A program made the translations under genes and the position numbers. Positions 9,612-18,078 of a stretch of DNA of 64,000 nt are shown one piece after another; positions within the stretch are counted from its first letter, which is position 1; each line of letters starts with the position of its first letter. Source of the stretch: Bacillota bacterium (GTDB lineage Bacteria > Bacillota > Clostridia > Lachnospirales > Lachnospiraceae). The notes beneath the pieces were generated by a model that saw only the letters and a program-made list of their open reading frames with translations, did not search any database and was not told the DNA's origin. Location: the NCBI GenBank assembly GCA_023390555.1, contig JAEWCQ010000021.1, positions 141,852-205,851 of the forward strand, read 5' to 3'.

Positions 9612-10772
9612 CTATACTTTTAACAAGGTACTTAACCCCTTCATATACAATCTGTAATCAAAACATTGTACTGCTGTAGTTCTGGCAAGCTTTCTCATTA
9701 GAACATATTCATCCTTATCCATTAACAATAGCTGATTAATCAATTGTTCAATTGCCCCAGCATTATTTTCTAGCATAATACCGTTTTGAAAGTTTTGAAT
9801 ATAGAGGGAGATATCTCCTGTATTATTTGTTATTACAGGCGTACCAGCGGCAAAACTTTCCGCTAACTTTGTGGGAAAACCAGCGGCAGATGATTTTCTC
9901 TGGGGTCTGAGAAAAATACTAAAATCATGTTTTAAATAAATCTCATTCATGAGCTCCTGTTTTACTTTTCCATGAATTTGGACACTGTCTTTCACATCGT
10001 CAAATAGTATCTTATCTTCCCCAATGTTTAATAAAATCTGCTTTTCATTCACCCCATATATATCAAAACAGAATATATCAGATAAATTTTCTATTTTTTC
10101 TTTTAAATTTTTTATTGCCTCAAAAATTTCTTTTAATAATTCCTTAGACTTTCCAGGACTCCCTGCATACATAAATGTTAATTTATCATTTTGTTTTTCA
10201 TAACTATACTGAAACTCATTTATATCAAGAATAGTTGGTATTCTTATACAATTTACGTTGAAAGACTGGTAATAATTTTGCAAAAGTCGGCTTATTGCAA
10301 TTATGCGGTTTTCTTTCGTATATTTTTTCCGCATGGCCCTCTCATTTATTTTGTATCGAAAATCTGCCTTTCCAAATTTATAATTTGAAGAATCAAACCA
10401 TTCACATAATTCAATAGCATAAGGTATATTTTTTTTATCCATCAATTTCTTCATTTTATAATAGTCGAACGGAAATGAATTTGTAATAATATATTCGACA
10501 TCCGTATTTTCTAAATATTGTTTGACGCATTGACATCTTTTTCTATTTAGTTGTAATCTTCTTTTTAAAGTCGGAGTTCCATATATCGCTTGATAGGTAC
10601 AAAAGCCCATGTCAACGCTCGTATCTTTAGACACCCAGTCCTCTGCTGTATAATCTGATATTACATGTACAGAGTGTCCCAATTCATTTAAAAGTTTCGA
10701 AAAATGTAAAACTCTGCTGGCGTATGCCGCACCATAGGGAAAAACACTTCTAGATATATATAATATATTCAT
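9612..10772 (-). CDS. GT4 family glycosyltransferase
   Basis: 386 residues, GT-B type. N-terminal SVFPYGAAYASRVLHFSKLL is the acceptor-side loop pattern of GT4 enzymes; the donor half has MYAGSPGKSKELLKEIFEAI, and the E-x7-E region appears as GFPTKLAESFAAGTPVITNN. A retaining transferase using a UDP- or GDP-sugar on the lipid-linked repeat unit in the cytoplasm is expected. Donor and linkage cannot be read. It sits between the wzy-like gene and the TupA-like ligase and is very AT-rich. Confidence 0.87.
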   Translation of the reverse strand: MNILYISRSVFPYGAAYASRVLHFSKLLNELGHSVHVISDYTAEDWVSKDTSVDMGFCTYQAIYGTPTLKRRLQLNRKRCQCVKQYLENTDVEYIITNSFPFDYYKMKKLMDKKNIPYAIELCEWFDSSNYKFGKADFRYKINERAMRKKYTKENRIIAISRLLQNYYQSFNVNCIRIPTILDINEFQYSYEKQNDKLTFMYAGSPGKSKELLKEIFEAIKNLKEKIENLSDIFCFDIYGVNEKQILLNIGEDKILFDDVKDSVQIHGKVKQELMNEIYLKHDFSIFLRPQRKSSAAGFPTKLAESFAAGTPVITNNTGDISLYIQNFQNGIMLENNAGAIEQLINQLLLMDKDEYVLMRKLARTTAVQCFDYRLYMKGLSTLLKV

Positions 10773-10818
10773 TTTAAATACCTGCTCATATCTTCTTTAT
10801 ATTTTAAATTAATTAAGA

Positions 10819-11775
10819 TCACACTACATATTCATCATTTGGTAACTTAATCAGGTCACCCAATTCATCTGAAAAACTCCATGGGTCAAAAACACTGGAG
10901 CTTCCTGCATGATAAAATGTCATTTCACCAAAAATAATTTTCCCATCAACATTATACAAATCCACTCTTACAAACGGGAAGGGCTTTGATAAAATTTCCA
11001 CATACGCTATCATCTCGTCTAAATTTTCCGGTTTTTGAATCAGTTCTGGAGCAAAGTTATCTCTTCCAACCTTTACTGGCAATAATTCAAAACTCTTGGA
11101 ATACACATTTCGTTTTGCATGAACTTTATGTCTTCCCTGTTCATCCGCTGTGTCAATATCAATAAAGATATAGTGACACTTCCCTTCAAAACACAAAAAA
11201 CGAAAATCAATTAATGGGGTATTGTTCTGGCTCTTCAATACTTTTTCCGCTATTATTTTAGGTTTTACATTTTTATATGGCCATTCTCTTGACTGATAAT
11301 AATAGTTTTCTTTTAAATTTTTTTCCATTTTAATTAAAATATTTTCCATTAAATATTTATTGCGGTCATTATATAAAAAATTACATGCACACCCATGATT
11401 TGTTTTAATAAAAAACTCACTGGGCAGCTTACTTAAATCTATTTCACTTATACCATCATAAACATCGTAAAGTTCATTTAAAATATGCTCTAATCCACAC
11501 GCAGAAACATATTCTCTGACTCTGTATTTATCCACGCATTGTGTCATCAACGGATTCCTATAATGTATTTTTAGCCACCACTGTTTTTCATCGAATGACT
11601 GAGGTGTTTCTAGGTTTAATTGCTTCTTTGTCGCTTCATAATAATATTTTTTTGCAAATTCATCATCTGTCAGACTTAGTCTCTTTCTAACTTTGACATT
11701 GTGAAGTACAAGATACATGTATTTTATAAGACCGTTTTTTTCCGTAAGTGCATAAACTTTACTTTTAATTCCCAC
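10819..11775 (-). CDS. TupA-like ATP-grasp protein
   Basis: 318 residues. The C-terminal half shows the signature of the TupA-like ATP-grasp family: FIKTNHGCACNFLY, DFRFLCFEGKCHYIFID, and FVRVDLYNVDGKIIFGEMTF followed by YHAGSSSVFDPWSFSDELG. Lys in FIKTN and the acidic residues in VDLYN and GEMTF fit ATP/Mg binding. TupA is needed for teichuronopeptide of an alkaliphilic Bacillus, where glutamate chains join a uronic-acid polymer; family members are often labelled glycosyltransferase. Here the next genes upstream are a TviB/TviC-type pair that makes an amino-uronic acid, so an amide bond between an amino compound and that uronate is a reasonable inference. Substrate unknown. Confidence 0.8.
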   Translation of the reverse strand: MGIKSKVYALTEKNGLIKYMYLVLHNVKVRKRLSLTDDEFAKKYYYEATKKQLNLETPQSFDEKQWWLKIHYRNPLMTQCVDKYRVREYVSACGLEHILNELYDVYDGISEIDLSKLPSEFFIKTNHGCACNFLYNDRNKYLMENILIKMEKNLKENYYYQSREWPYKNVKPKIIAEKVLKSQNNTPLIDFRFLCFEGKCHYIFIDIDTADEQGRHKVHAKRNVYSKSFELLPVKVGRDNFAPELIQKPENLDEMIAYVEILSKPFPFVRVDLYNVDGKIIFGEMTFYHAGSSSVFDPWSFSDELGDLIKLPNDEYVV

Positions 11776-11811
11776 ACTTATCCTCCATCAATTCGAATAC
11801 TTTATCTAGTG

Positions 11812-12789
11812 TCATAATAAATTTTCTTTATACCATGATATAGCTTCTTTCAAACCAGCTTCAAAACTATACTCAGGATTATAACCAATTAATTCTTTTG
11901 CCAGCGTAATGTCCGCATTACTATGCTTGATATCTCCCAAACGTTCAGATCCAAAATTTGGCTCTATCTTTTTTCCAAGTGCTTCTGTTAATACATAATA
12001 AATATCGACAAGATATTCTCTGCCGCCATAAGCAATATTAAATGCCCTTCCTGCTGCTTCGTGAGATGCTTTGCATGCCTTCAAATTTGCCTCAATTACA
12101 TTTTCAATATACGTAAAATCTCTGCTCTGTTTTCCATCTCCATTAATGGTTGGGGCGATATTATTTAGCAACATTTTTATAAATTTAGGTATTACTGCAG
12201 CATATACTCCATCTGGATCCTGCCTTCTTCCAAAAACATTAAAATATCTTAGTCCATAGGTATCCAATCCATATAACTTTGTGTATAGTTTTCCATACTC
12301 CTCATCCACACGCTTCGTTAACGCATACGGGGATAACAAATTTCCCTCCCTCCCTTCTATTTTGGGAAGAGTTGGTTCATCTCCATATACCGAACTAGAT
12401 GAAGCATATACAAATTTTTTCACGCCACTTTGCCGGGAAGCTTCCATCATGTTTAATGTCCCTCGGATGTTTACTTCTTCATAATAAAGCGGCATCTCTA
12501 TACTTCTCGGAACGCTGCCCCACGCAGCCTGATTCATAACATAAGAAATTCCCTCACATGCTCTCATGCAAGTATCTAAATCTGTAATATCACCATTGAT
12601 AAACTCGTAATTGGAATTATTAGAAAATAAATCCACGTTCTTTCGCTTGCCAGTTGACAGGTTGTCCAGACACCTAACTTTATACCCCTTCTTTAATATT
12701 GCTTCACATAAATTTGATCCAATAAATCCTGCACCACCAGTCACAAGAAATACTGCCTCTTTCTCAAATTCAATATTTTGATATCCCAT
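11812..12789 (-). CDS. TviC/WbpP-like UDP-HexNAc(A) 4-epimerase
   Basis: 325 residues from the ATG at 12789, chosen because GGAAGGGAAG lies just upstream; the earlier ATG at 12825 would overlap the dehydrogenase gene. Extended SDR with TGGAGFIGSN (17-26), SSSSVYGD and Y155xxxK159 (SPYALTK). AAWGSVPRSIEMP matches the WbpP/TviC group, which epimerises N-acetylated UDP-hexoses or uronates at C4. Directly after a TviB-like dehydrogenase, as in the Vi antigen operon, it would give UDP-GalNAcA. A pure UDP-GlcNAc to UDP-GalNAc role is the alternative. Confidence 0.85.
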   Translation of the reverse strand: MGYQNIEFEKEAVFLVTGGAGFIGSNLCEAILKKGYKVRCLDNLSTGKRKNVDLFSNNSNYEFINGDITDLDTCMRACEGISYVMNQAAWGSVPRSIEMPLYYEEVNIRGTLNMMEASRQSGVKKFVYASSSSVYGDEPTLPKIEGREGNLLSPYALTKRVDEEYGKLYTKLYGLDTYGLRYFNVFGRRQDPDGVYAAVIPKFIKMLLNNIAPTINGDGKQSRDFTYIENVIEANLKACKASHEAAGRAFNIAYGGREYLVDIYYVLTEALGKKIEPNFGSERLGDIKHSNADITLAKELIGYNPEYSFEAGLKEAISWYKENLL

Positions 12790-12812
12790 TTTTTCTTCCC
12801 TTCCGAATCTGA

Positions 12813-14117
12813 TTACAGTCTCCAATAAGTATAGCCAGATTTCTCGTAATCTTCTCTATCTAATATCCCTTTTACATCCAACATAATTTTATGATCTCCA
12901 TAAAAGCTATCAAAATCTTCTCTGGAAAGATGATAAAATTCTTCGTGTGAAACTGCCAGAATAATTGCATCCAAATCTTTTATAGCCTCTTTTTTAACAA
13001 ATTCTATATTATATAGCTTTTTTGCTTCCCCTACGTCAGCCATTGGATCCATAATCAATGGAGATATACCATATTCCCCCAGTTCCCTCACGATATCAAT
13101 AATTTTTGTATTTCTTGTATCTGGACAATTTTCTTTAAATGTAAAACCAAAAATTGCCACCTTTGCTCTTCTCACAGAAATATCACGTTTAATCAGTATT
13201 TTAGTGAGATTCTCTGCTATGTATCTACCCATATCATCATTAATTCTGCGTCCGGACAAAATTATTTGCGAATGATAACCAAGTTCTTCTGCTTTATAAG
13301 TCAAATAATACGGATCAACGCCGATGCAATGTCCACCTACAAGACCAGGATAAAAATTCAAAAAATTCCATTTTGTTCCAGCTGCCTGCAGTACCGATTT
13401 TGTATCTATTCCCATTTTATTAAATATAATGGACAGTTCATTCATAAATGCAATATTAATATCTCTCTGTGAATTTTCAATCACCTTGGCAGCTTCTGCG
13501 ACTTTAATACTATCAGCCCGATGGACACCCGCAGCAACAACCAACTCATAAGTTCTAGCCACAATATCCAAAGTCTCTCCGTCCATACCAGACACTATTT
13601 TAGTAATAGTCTCTAATCGATGAATCTTATCCCCCGGATTAATCCTTTCTGGTGAATAACCGACTTTAAAATCAACACCACACATTAATCCTGATTCTCT
13701 TTCCAGAATAGGTACACAAATGTCCTCTGTTACTCCCGGATAAACAGTTGATTCAAATACGATGATAGTGCCTTTTGTCACATTTCTCCCAACAACCCTG
13801 GTTGCAGCCTCTATTGGTGTTAAATCAGGCGTATGGTCTTTATTGACAGGCGTAGGGACTGCCACAATAATAAATTTTGCCTCACTTAATTTCTTTTCAT
13901 CTGATGTGAATTCAACCTTACACGCTGAAACCGCTTCATCTCCAACTTCCCTTGTCGGATCAATCCCGCTTTTATATAGATTAATTTTTTCCTTGTTTAC
14001 ATCAAACCCGATTACTTCCAATTTTTTCGAAAAAGCCACTGCTATCGGCATACCTACGTAACCCAACCCAACCAGTGCCAGTTTTTCAGTACGATTTATC
14101 AAATCATCATATAACAT
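12813..14117 (-). CDS. TviB/WbpA-like UDP-N-acetylhexosamine 6-dehydrogenase
   Basis: 434 residues from the ATG at 14117, which has a perfect AGGAGG seven bases upstream. NAD motif GLGYVG (17-22); VPTPVNKDHTPDLTP; ESTVYPGVTED; VGYSPERINPGDK; and the catalytic Cys in GGHCIGVDPYYLT (C264). The C-terminal UDP-binding domain (GFTFKENCPDTRNTKIID) is complete. These motifs are closest to TviB/WbpA, which oxidise UDP-GlcNAc to UDP-GlcNAcA with two NAD. S. aureus CapO does the same with UDP-ManNAc, which cannot be excluded, but no separate UDP-GlcNAc 2-epimerase of that type is seen here besides CapG. Confidence 0.9.
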   Translation of the reverse strand: MLYDDLINRTEKLALVGLGYVGMPIAVAFSKKLEVIGFDVNKEKINLYKSGIDPTREVGDEAVSACKVEFTSDEKKLSEAKFIIVAVPTPVNKDHTPDLTPIEAATRVVGRNVTKGTIIVFESTVYPGVTEDICVPILERESGLMCGVDFKVGYSPERINPGDKIHRLETITKIVSGMDGETLDIVARTYELVVAAGVHRADSIKVAEAAKVIENSQRDINIAFMNELSIIFNKMGIDTKSVLQAAGTKWNFLNFYPGLVGGHCIGVDPYYLTYKAEELGYHSQIILSGRRINDDMGRYIAENLTKILIKRDISVRRAKVAIFGFTFKENCPDTRNTKIIDIVRELGEYGISPLIMDPMADVGEAKKLYNIEFVKKEAIKDLDAIILAVSHEEFYHLSREDFDSFYGDHKIMLDVKGILDREDYEKSGYTYWRL

Positions 14118-14136
14118 CTTTTGACCTCCTAATTTA

Positions 14137-15246
14137 TCACAAAACATTCTCGTAAAAGTGCATTAATTCTATCACCAATGATTCTACATCATATCCAGAA
14201 TCCTGCATGATTTTCGTTGTATCAGTGCGACCTTTTTCTGCAATTTTCAAAACACTTCCCGCCCAATCCTCTGCACCTGAATTCAATGAAAGCTGTGTTA
14301 CAATAGGGGTAATACAAACCTCTTCCGTAATTGTATCAGAAATCACGCAGGGAAGTCCTGCTGCCTGCGCTTCAATTACAGCTCCCGGCAAGCCTTCAAA
14401 AAGAGATGGGAATAAAAACACATCGGCTGCCCACAAAAGCTCATTTACATCATTTCTGGAGCCCAAAAATACTACTTTATTGCTGATATCAAGTTCTTCT
14501 ACCAGCTGTTTTATATGCCCGTTTTCACCTGTTCCAGCCAGCAGTAAAACGGTATCCTCCCTTCTCTTCGTGACCTCTTTAAAAATACGAATCACTTTTT
14601 CATGATTTTTTGGGGGGGTAAAATTGCCAACATGTATTAAAACCAGCTTATTATCTATACCCAGATCTCTGCGCTTTTCCTCTCTCTTATCTTCACTAAA
14701 CACATATTTCTTACATTCAATTGCATTCGGCCAAATTTCAACTTTTCCAGTTAGCATATTCTTCTCTCCAAAAAGCCACTTACCCGCAACTTTTGAAACT
14801 GCCCATAAATGTGTCGCATATCTTCTTGCCGGCATCTTAATTATATTCTTCACCATATTCTCCATGCTAAATGTGGATATGGCGGTCCTGGAATGTGCGA
14901 TTCGAACTGGCACACCTGCCTTTTGAGCACCCTTGCAAAAAACAGAACACCAGGCATCTTGATGTGCATGGACAATATGATACTCTGGGTGTTTGTTTAA
15001 AAATGCAGAAAAATAATTAACATACCAAAGCATATTCTTAGGTGTCAGCGGCTTATTATAGTATATTTTACAGCCATAAGACTTAGCCTCTTCATCTAAC
15101 ACGCCCTCTTCTAACCTGTATGTATAAATATCGATTTGAACACGATTAAAATCCAAATTTCTTATGATATCCATCAAGCGGCTCTCCAAGCCACCTCGAT
15201 TTAATTGGCAGACCACTGCTAATACCCTTATTTTCAAATCCGTCAT
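14137..15246 (-). CDS. GT4 family glycosyltransferase
   Basis: 369 residues. RVLAVVCQLNRGGLESRLMD is the N-terminal loop of GT4 enzymes; HAHQDAW and HSRT follow; the donor domain has LIHVGNFTPPKNHEKVIRIF, GSRNDVNELLWAADVFLFPS and the E-x7-E motif EGLPGAVIEAQAAGLPCVIS. A transferase acting on the lipid-linked capsule unit is expected. The codons for FTPPKN contain seven C followed by six A on the coding strand (14606-14618), a possible frameshift hot spot, though the reading frame is intact. It precedes the tviB-like gene by 19 bases. Confidence 0.88.
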   Translation of the reverse strand: MTDLKIRVLAVVCQLNRGGLESRLMDIIRNLDFNRVQIDIYTYRLEEGVLDEEAKSYGCKIYYNKPLTPKNMLWYVNYFSAFLNKHPEYHIVHAHQDAWCSVFCKGAQKAGVPVRIAHSRTAISTFSMENMVKNIIKMPARRYATHLWAVSKVAGKWLFGEKNMLTGKVEIWPNAIECKKYVFSEDKREEKRRDLGIDNKLVLIHVGNFTPPKNHEKVIRIFKEVTKRREDTVLLLAGTGENGHIKQLVEELDISNKVVFLGSRNDVNELLWAADVFLFPSLFEGLPGAVIEAQAAGLPCVISDTITEEVCITPIVTQLSLNSGAEDWAGSVLKIAEKGRTDTTKIMQDSGYDVESLVIELMHFYENVL

Positions 15247-15338
15247 TTCTTATACCTCTTTATAGTTGCTTATACTATGTTCAATTTTATATCTTCTTTA
15301 TTTAAATCCAAAAAATTTTGTATAAGAACGCACGACAA

Positions 15339-16481
15339 TTACATCTGTGCAATCTTTTCATAGATACACTTCATTTTTTTTCCAATATTTTCCACATCGT
15401 ATAAAGACATTGAAGAATGATTTTCCTCTCCCATGCTTCTTCTTAATTCCGAATCCTTAAGCAATGCGGCAATTCTGTCTGCAAATTCCCTGTCGTTATT
15501 TTTTTCAACCAAAAATCCCCCTTTGCCATCTTCCAACAGATCTGAATTCCCCCTGATTTCACTCGCAACACAAGGCAATCCAGCTGCCATTGCCTCCATC
15601 AGTGCAACCGGCAAGCCCTCTTGTAGAGATGGAAAAACAAAAATATCTGCCGATTTGCAAATTTCCAAAATATCATTTCGAAAGCCCAGAAATATTACCT
15701 GTTTCAGTATCCCCCACTCTTCAGCCTTTGTCTTCAATAAATATTCCTGCTCTCCTTGTCCGCAGATAATATATTTTATTCTCGGGCATTTTAGCGTTTT
15801 CAAGGCTTTTAACACAGTAATATGATTTTTTCTAACCGATAGTTCCCCTACGGATAATAGAACGATATCCGCTACTTTCAATCCCAGTTCTTCCCGCTTC
15901 TTTTCATTGTCAATACTGCTTGCGAATTTTTCAACGTCAATACCGACTCCGGGCACATAGGCAACCTCTTTAGCGTGAAACTTTTTGGCACGATTATAAT
16001 CTTCCCGATTAATTGTGATTAAAATATCCGTAAAACGTGACATATATTTTTCCACCGGCCAAAACAACACCCAATTTTTCAAAGGTGCACCCTGATAAAA
16101 GTGAAATCCATGCGCCGTATAGATTGCCTTTATATGATTTTTATGTGCGGCCAATCTTCCGATCACTCCACCAATGGGCGAATGACAATGTACAAAATCG
16201 TAATTTCCGGTCCTCATTATATTCATTAGTTGTTTATAAGACAGAATATGCCTTTTTATGTCAGACACGCTTCTCGTAAATTCAATCTGAAAAAATTTCA
16301 CGTCTTTCTTCGTCAATTTTGCTTTCAACCGTTCAATCTGTTCATCTGAGCATGTATTTCCCTTACAAAAATTACATGCAACATCAACCTCATACCCCAT
16401 AGATTGAAGTATTTTAATATTGTTCCAATTAAACTGGTCAATCATTGATGCTACAGATGCTATCATCAACACTTTACTCAT
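15339..16481 (-). CDS. GT4 family glycosyltransferase (EpsD/CapL-like)
   Basis: 380 residues. The N-terminal half (LMIASVASMIDQFNWNNIKI, FVHCHSPIGGVIGRLAA, AIYTAHGFHFYQGAPLKNW) is characteristic of transferases that act early in Gram-positive capsule repeat units. The donor half has LSVGELSVRKNHITVLKAL and the E-x7-E motif EGLPVALMEAMAAGLPCVAS. Its start overlaps the stop of the CapN-like gene by four bases (ATGA), so it is translationally coupled to CapN/CapM. I infer that it adds the second sugar to the primed lipid. Donor unknown. Confidence 0.88.
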   Translation of the reverse strand: MSKVLMIASVASMIDQFNWNNIKILQSMGYEVDVACNFCKGNTCSDEQIERLKAKLTKKDVKFFQIEFTRSVSDIKRHILSYKQLMNIMRTGNYDFVHCHSPIGGVIGRLAAHKNHIKAIYTAHGFHFYQGAPLKNWVLFWPVEKYMSRFTDILITINREDYNRAKKFHAKEVAYVPGVGIDVEKFASSIDNEKKREELGLKVADIVLLSVGELSVRKNHITVLKALKTLKCPRIKYIICGQGEQEYLLKTKAEEWGILKQVIFLGFRNDILEICKSADIFVFPSLQEGLPVALMEAMAAGLPCVASEIRGNSDLLEDGKGGFLVEKNNDREFADRIAALLKDSELRRSMGEENHSSMSLYDVENIGKKMKCIYEKIAQM

Positions 16482-17368
16482 TTTTGTACCTCTGTTGCCT
16501 TAATTGTGTTTTCAAAACTATACACTCTATAGTCTCCATTTTCATACTCACTTAAAGACTGCTCATATACAAGATTTCCAAATACCTTATTTATGATTTC
16601 TCCAATTTTCCCGGGAAAACGTGCCGCCATATATAGAAATACGTTAAACACAGATGTAAGCCAAATTTTCCTGCCGGAAGTTTTAGCAATCATCTTTACC
16701 ATGTCTGAAGTATTTGTATAAATTCCATTCTGCGGAAAAAAAATTCCTCTTTCTTCATTATCAATCATAAGTCGGACAAATTCACATAAATTGTCAATAT
16801 AAAGCATAGAACGTTCATTTTTGATTTTGGGAAAGATGGGTATCTTCTTTGCAAACTTTGCAAGCAGCGGATAATTCCCCTTGCTTCCATTTCCATAGAT
16901 CATCGGTGGACGCAGCACCACTACGCGAAAATCATCGGTTTCCAACTTACGAATAGCGATATCTGCCTTAAGTTTACTGTCTCCGTAAAAGTTAGCAGGC
17001 TCCGGTACTGTCTCTCTTGTAATCACCTTTTGCTTTCCGATTGGGGCACTTTCTCCATAAATAATCATACTGCTCATAAAAACAAACTGTTTCACACCCG
17101 CACTTCTGGCCATTTGAGCCGTTTCAATCGTCAGATCTGTATTAATTTTATAATAAAAAGTTTTTCTTTCTTCCGATACATGACCGGTATCTGCGTGCGC
17201 AATCCCTGCCACATGAAAAATCGTATCATAGCCAGCAAAGTTATAATCCTTCCATTCCGCAGCCTTCATGTCTAATGTATCAATTTCATATCCTCCAACC
17301 CGATGCAGATAGTTTTCAAGTGACTCTCCTATATAGCTGTTTTTGCCGGTAATCAGCACTTTTTTCAT
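16478..17368 (-). CDS. CapN-like NAD-dependent 4-keto-sugar reductase
   Basis: 296 residues, very close to the length of S. aureus CapN. SDR motif ITGKNSYIGESL, MSSMIIYGE, and NFYGDSKLKAD (YxxxK as YGDSK). Later RPPMIYGNGSKGNYPLL and ERSMLYIDNL are typical of the CapN/WbpV group. CapN reduces the CapD product to UDP-D-FucNAc, WbpV-type enzymes to UDP-D-QuiNAc; the sequence alone does not settle which. The order CapD-CapM-CapN places it with the matching dehydratase and priming transferase, so the first sugar of the repeat is probably a 2-acetamido-2,6-dideoxy hexose. Confidence 0.82.
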   Translation of the reverse strand: MKKVLITGKNSYIGESLENYLHRVGGYEIDTLDMKAAEWKDYNFAGYDTIFHVAGIAHADTGHVSEERKTFYYKINTDLTIETAQMARSAGVKQFVFMSSMIIYGESAPIGKQKVITRETVPEPANFYGDSKLKADIAIRKLETDDFRVVVLRPPMIYGNGSKGNYPLLAKFAKKIPIFPKIKNERSMLYIDNLCEFVRLMIDNEERGIFFPQNGIYTNTSDMVKMIAKTSGRKIWLTSVFNVFLYMAARFPGKIGEIINKVFGNLVYEQSLSEYENGDYRVYSFENTIKATEVQK

Positions 17369-17377
17369 TTTACCACC

Positions 17378-18028
17378 CTACTCCTGTATATGACCTGTGC
17401 CACCCTCAACAACACCTTCATGGTTGACAACTCTAATGATTGTTCCAAAGAAGCACTTCATATCAAAACCAAAGGACATCCGTTCCACATATTCCCCATC
17501 CAGCCTTGCTTTTTTCGGTATCTCTAATTCATCCCTGCCATTTATCTGTGCCCATCCGGTCAATCCCGGCAAAATATCGTTAGCACCATACTTATCCCGC
17601 TCTTCAAGCAGATCATCCTGATTCCATAATGCAGGACGCGGCCCGATAATGCTCATGTCGCCTTTTATAATATTAAATATCTGTGGGATTTCATCTAGAC
17701 TCGTTTTTCTTAGAAATTTTCCGATGCCGGTAATATACTGCTCCGGATTTAAGAGCATATGCGTTGGCATATCCTTGGGAGTATCTACACACATCGTTCG
17801 AAATTTATAGATATAGAAATGATTTTTATGTATTCCTGCTCTCTTTTGTTTAAACAAAACAGGTCCCTTACTCGTCGTTTTTATTGCAATGCAAAGAATC
17901 AGTAACAGCGGTGAAAGAACAATACATCCAAATACACTGAAAAAAATGTCACCGATTCTTTTCAAAATATAATATTTTTTCTTGTTTTCTGATAGCATCT
18001 TATTTTCCATAGCTTTCCACCTTATCAT
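17378..18028 (-). CDS. CapM-like priming polyprenyl-phosphate sugar phosphotransferase
   Basis: Bacterial sugar transferase domain: KRIGDIFFSVFGCIVLSPLL (membrane segment), FKQKRAGIHKNHFYIYKFRT, KTSLDEIPQIFNIIKGDMSI, GPRPALW and PGLTGWAQINGRDEL. These small one-segment enzymes transfer a phosphosugar from a UDP-sugar to undecaprenyl phosphate. S. aureus CapM uses UDP-D-FucNAc; the CapD- and CapN-like neighbours suit this. Three starts are possible: 18082 (ATGA overlap with CapD but no spaced site), 18028 (GGAGG nine bases upstream, chosen) and 18010 (AAGGTGG six bases upstream). A second priming enzyme is encoded at 33.2-34.6 kb. Confidence 0.9.
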   Translation of the reverse strand: MIRWKAMENKMLSENKKKYYILKRIGDIFFSVFGCIVLSPLLLILCIAIKTTSKGPVLFKQKRAGIHKNHFYIYKFRTMCVDTPKDMPTHMLLNPEQYITGIGKFLRKTSLDEIPQIFNIIKGDMSIIGPRPALWNQDDLLEERDKYGANDILPGLTGWAQINGRDELEIPKKARLDGEYVERMSFGFDMKCFFGTIIRVVNHEGVVEGGTGHIQE

Positions 18029-18078
18029 ATCATATCGCCTCCATGGTACTGGATTGTATTTCAAAATCCTGTGGGATT

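Noticed and set aside
12790..12825. Earlier ATG for the 4-epimerase gene
   Set aside because: It would overlap the dehydrogenase gene and lacks a ribosome site, while the ATG at 12789 has a good one.
15247..15328. Nine-base inverted repeat (TTCTTATAC/GTATAAGAA) around the gap between two GT4 genes
   Set aside because: Arms are 64 bases apart in a very AT-rich gap; such a match is expected by chance and there is no T run in the right place.
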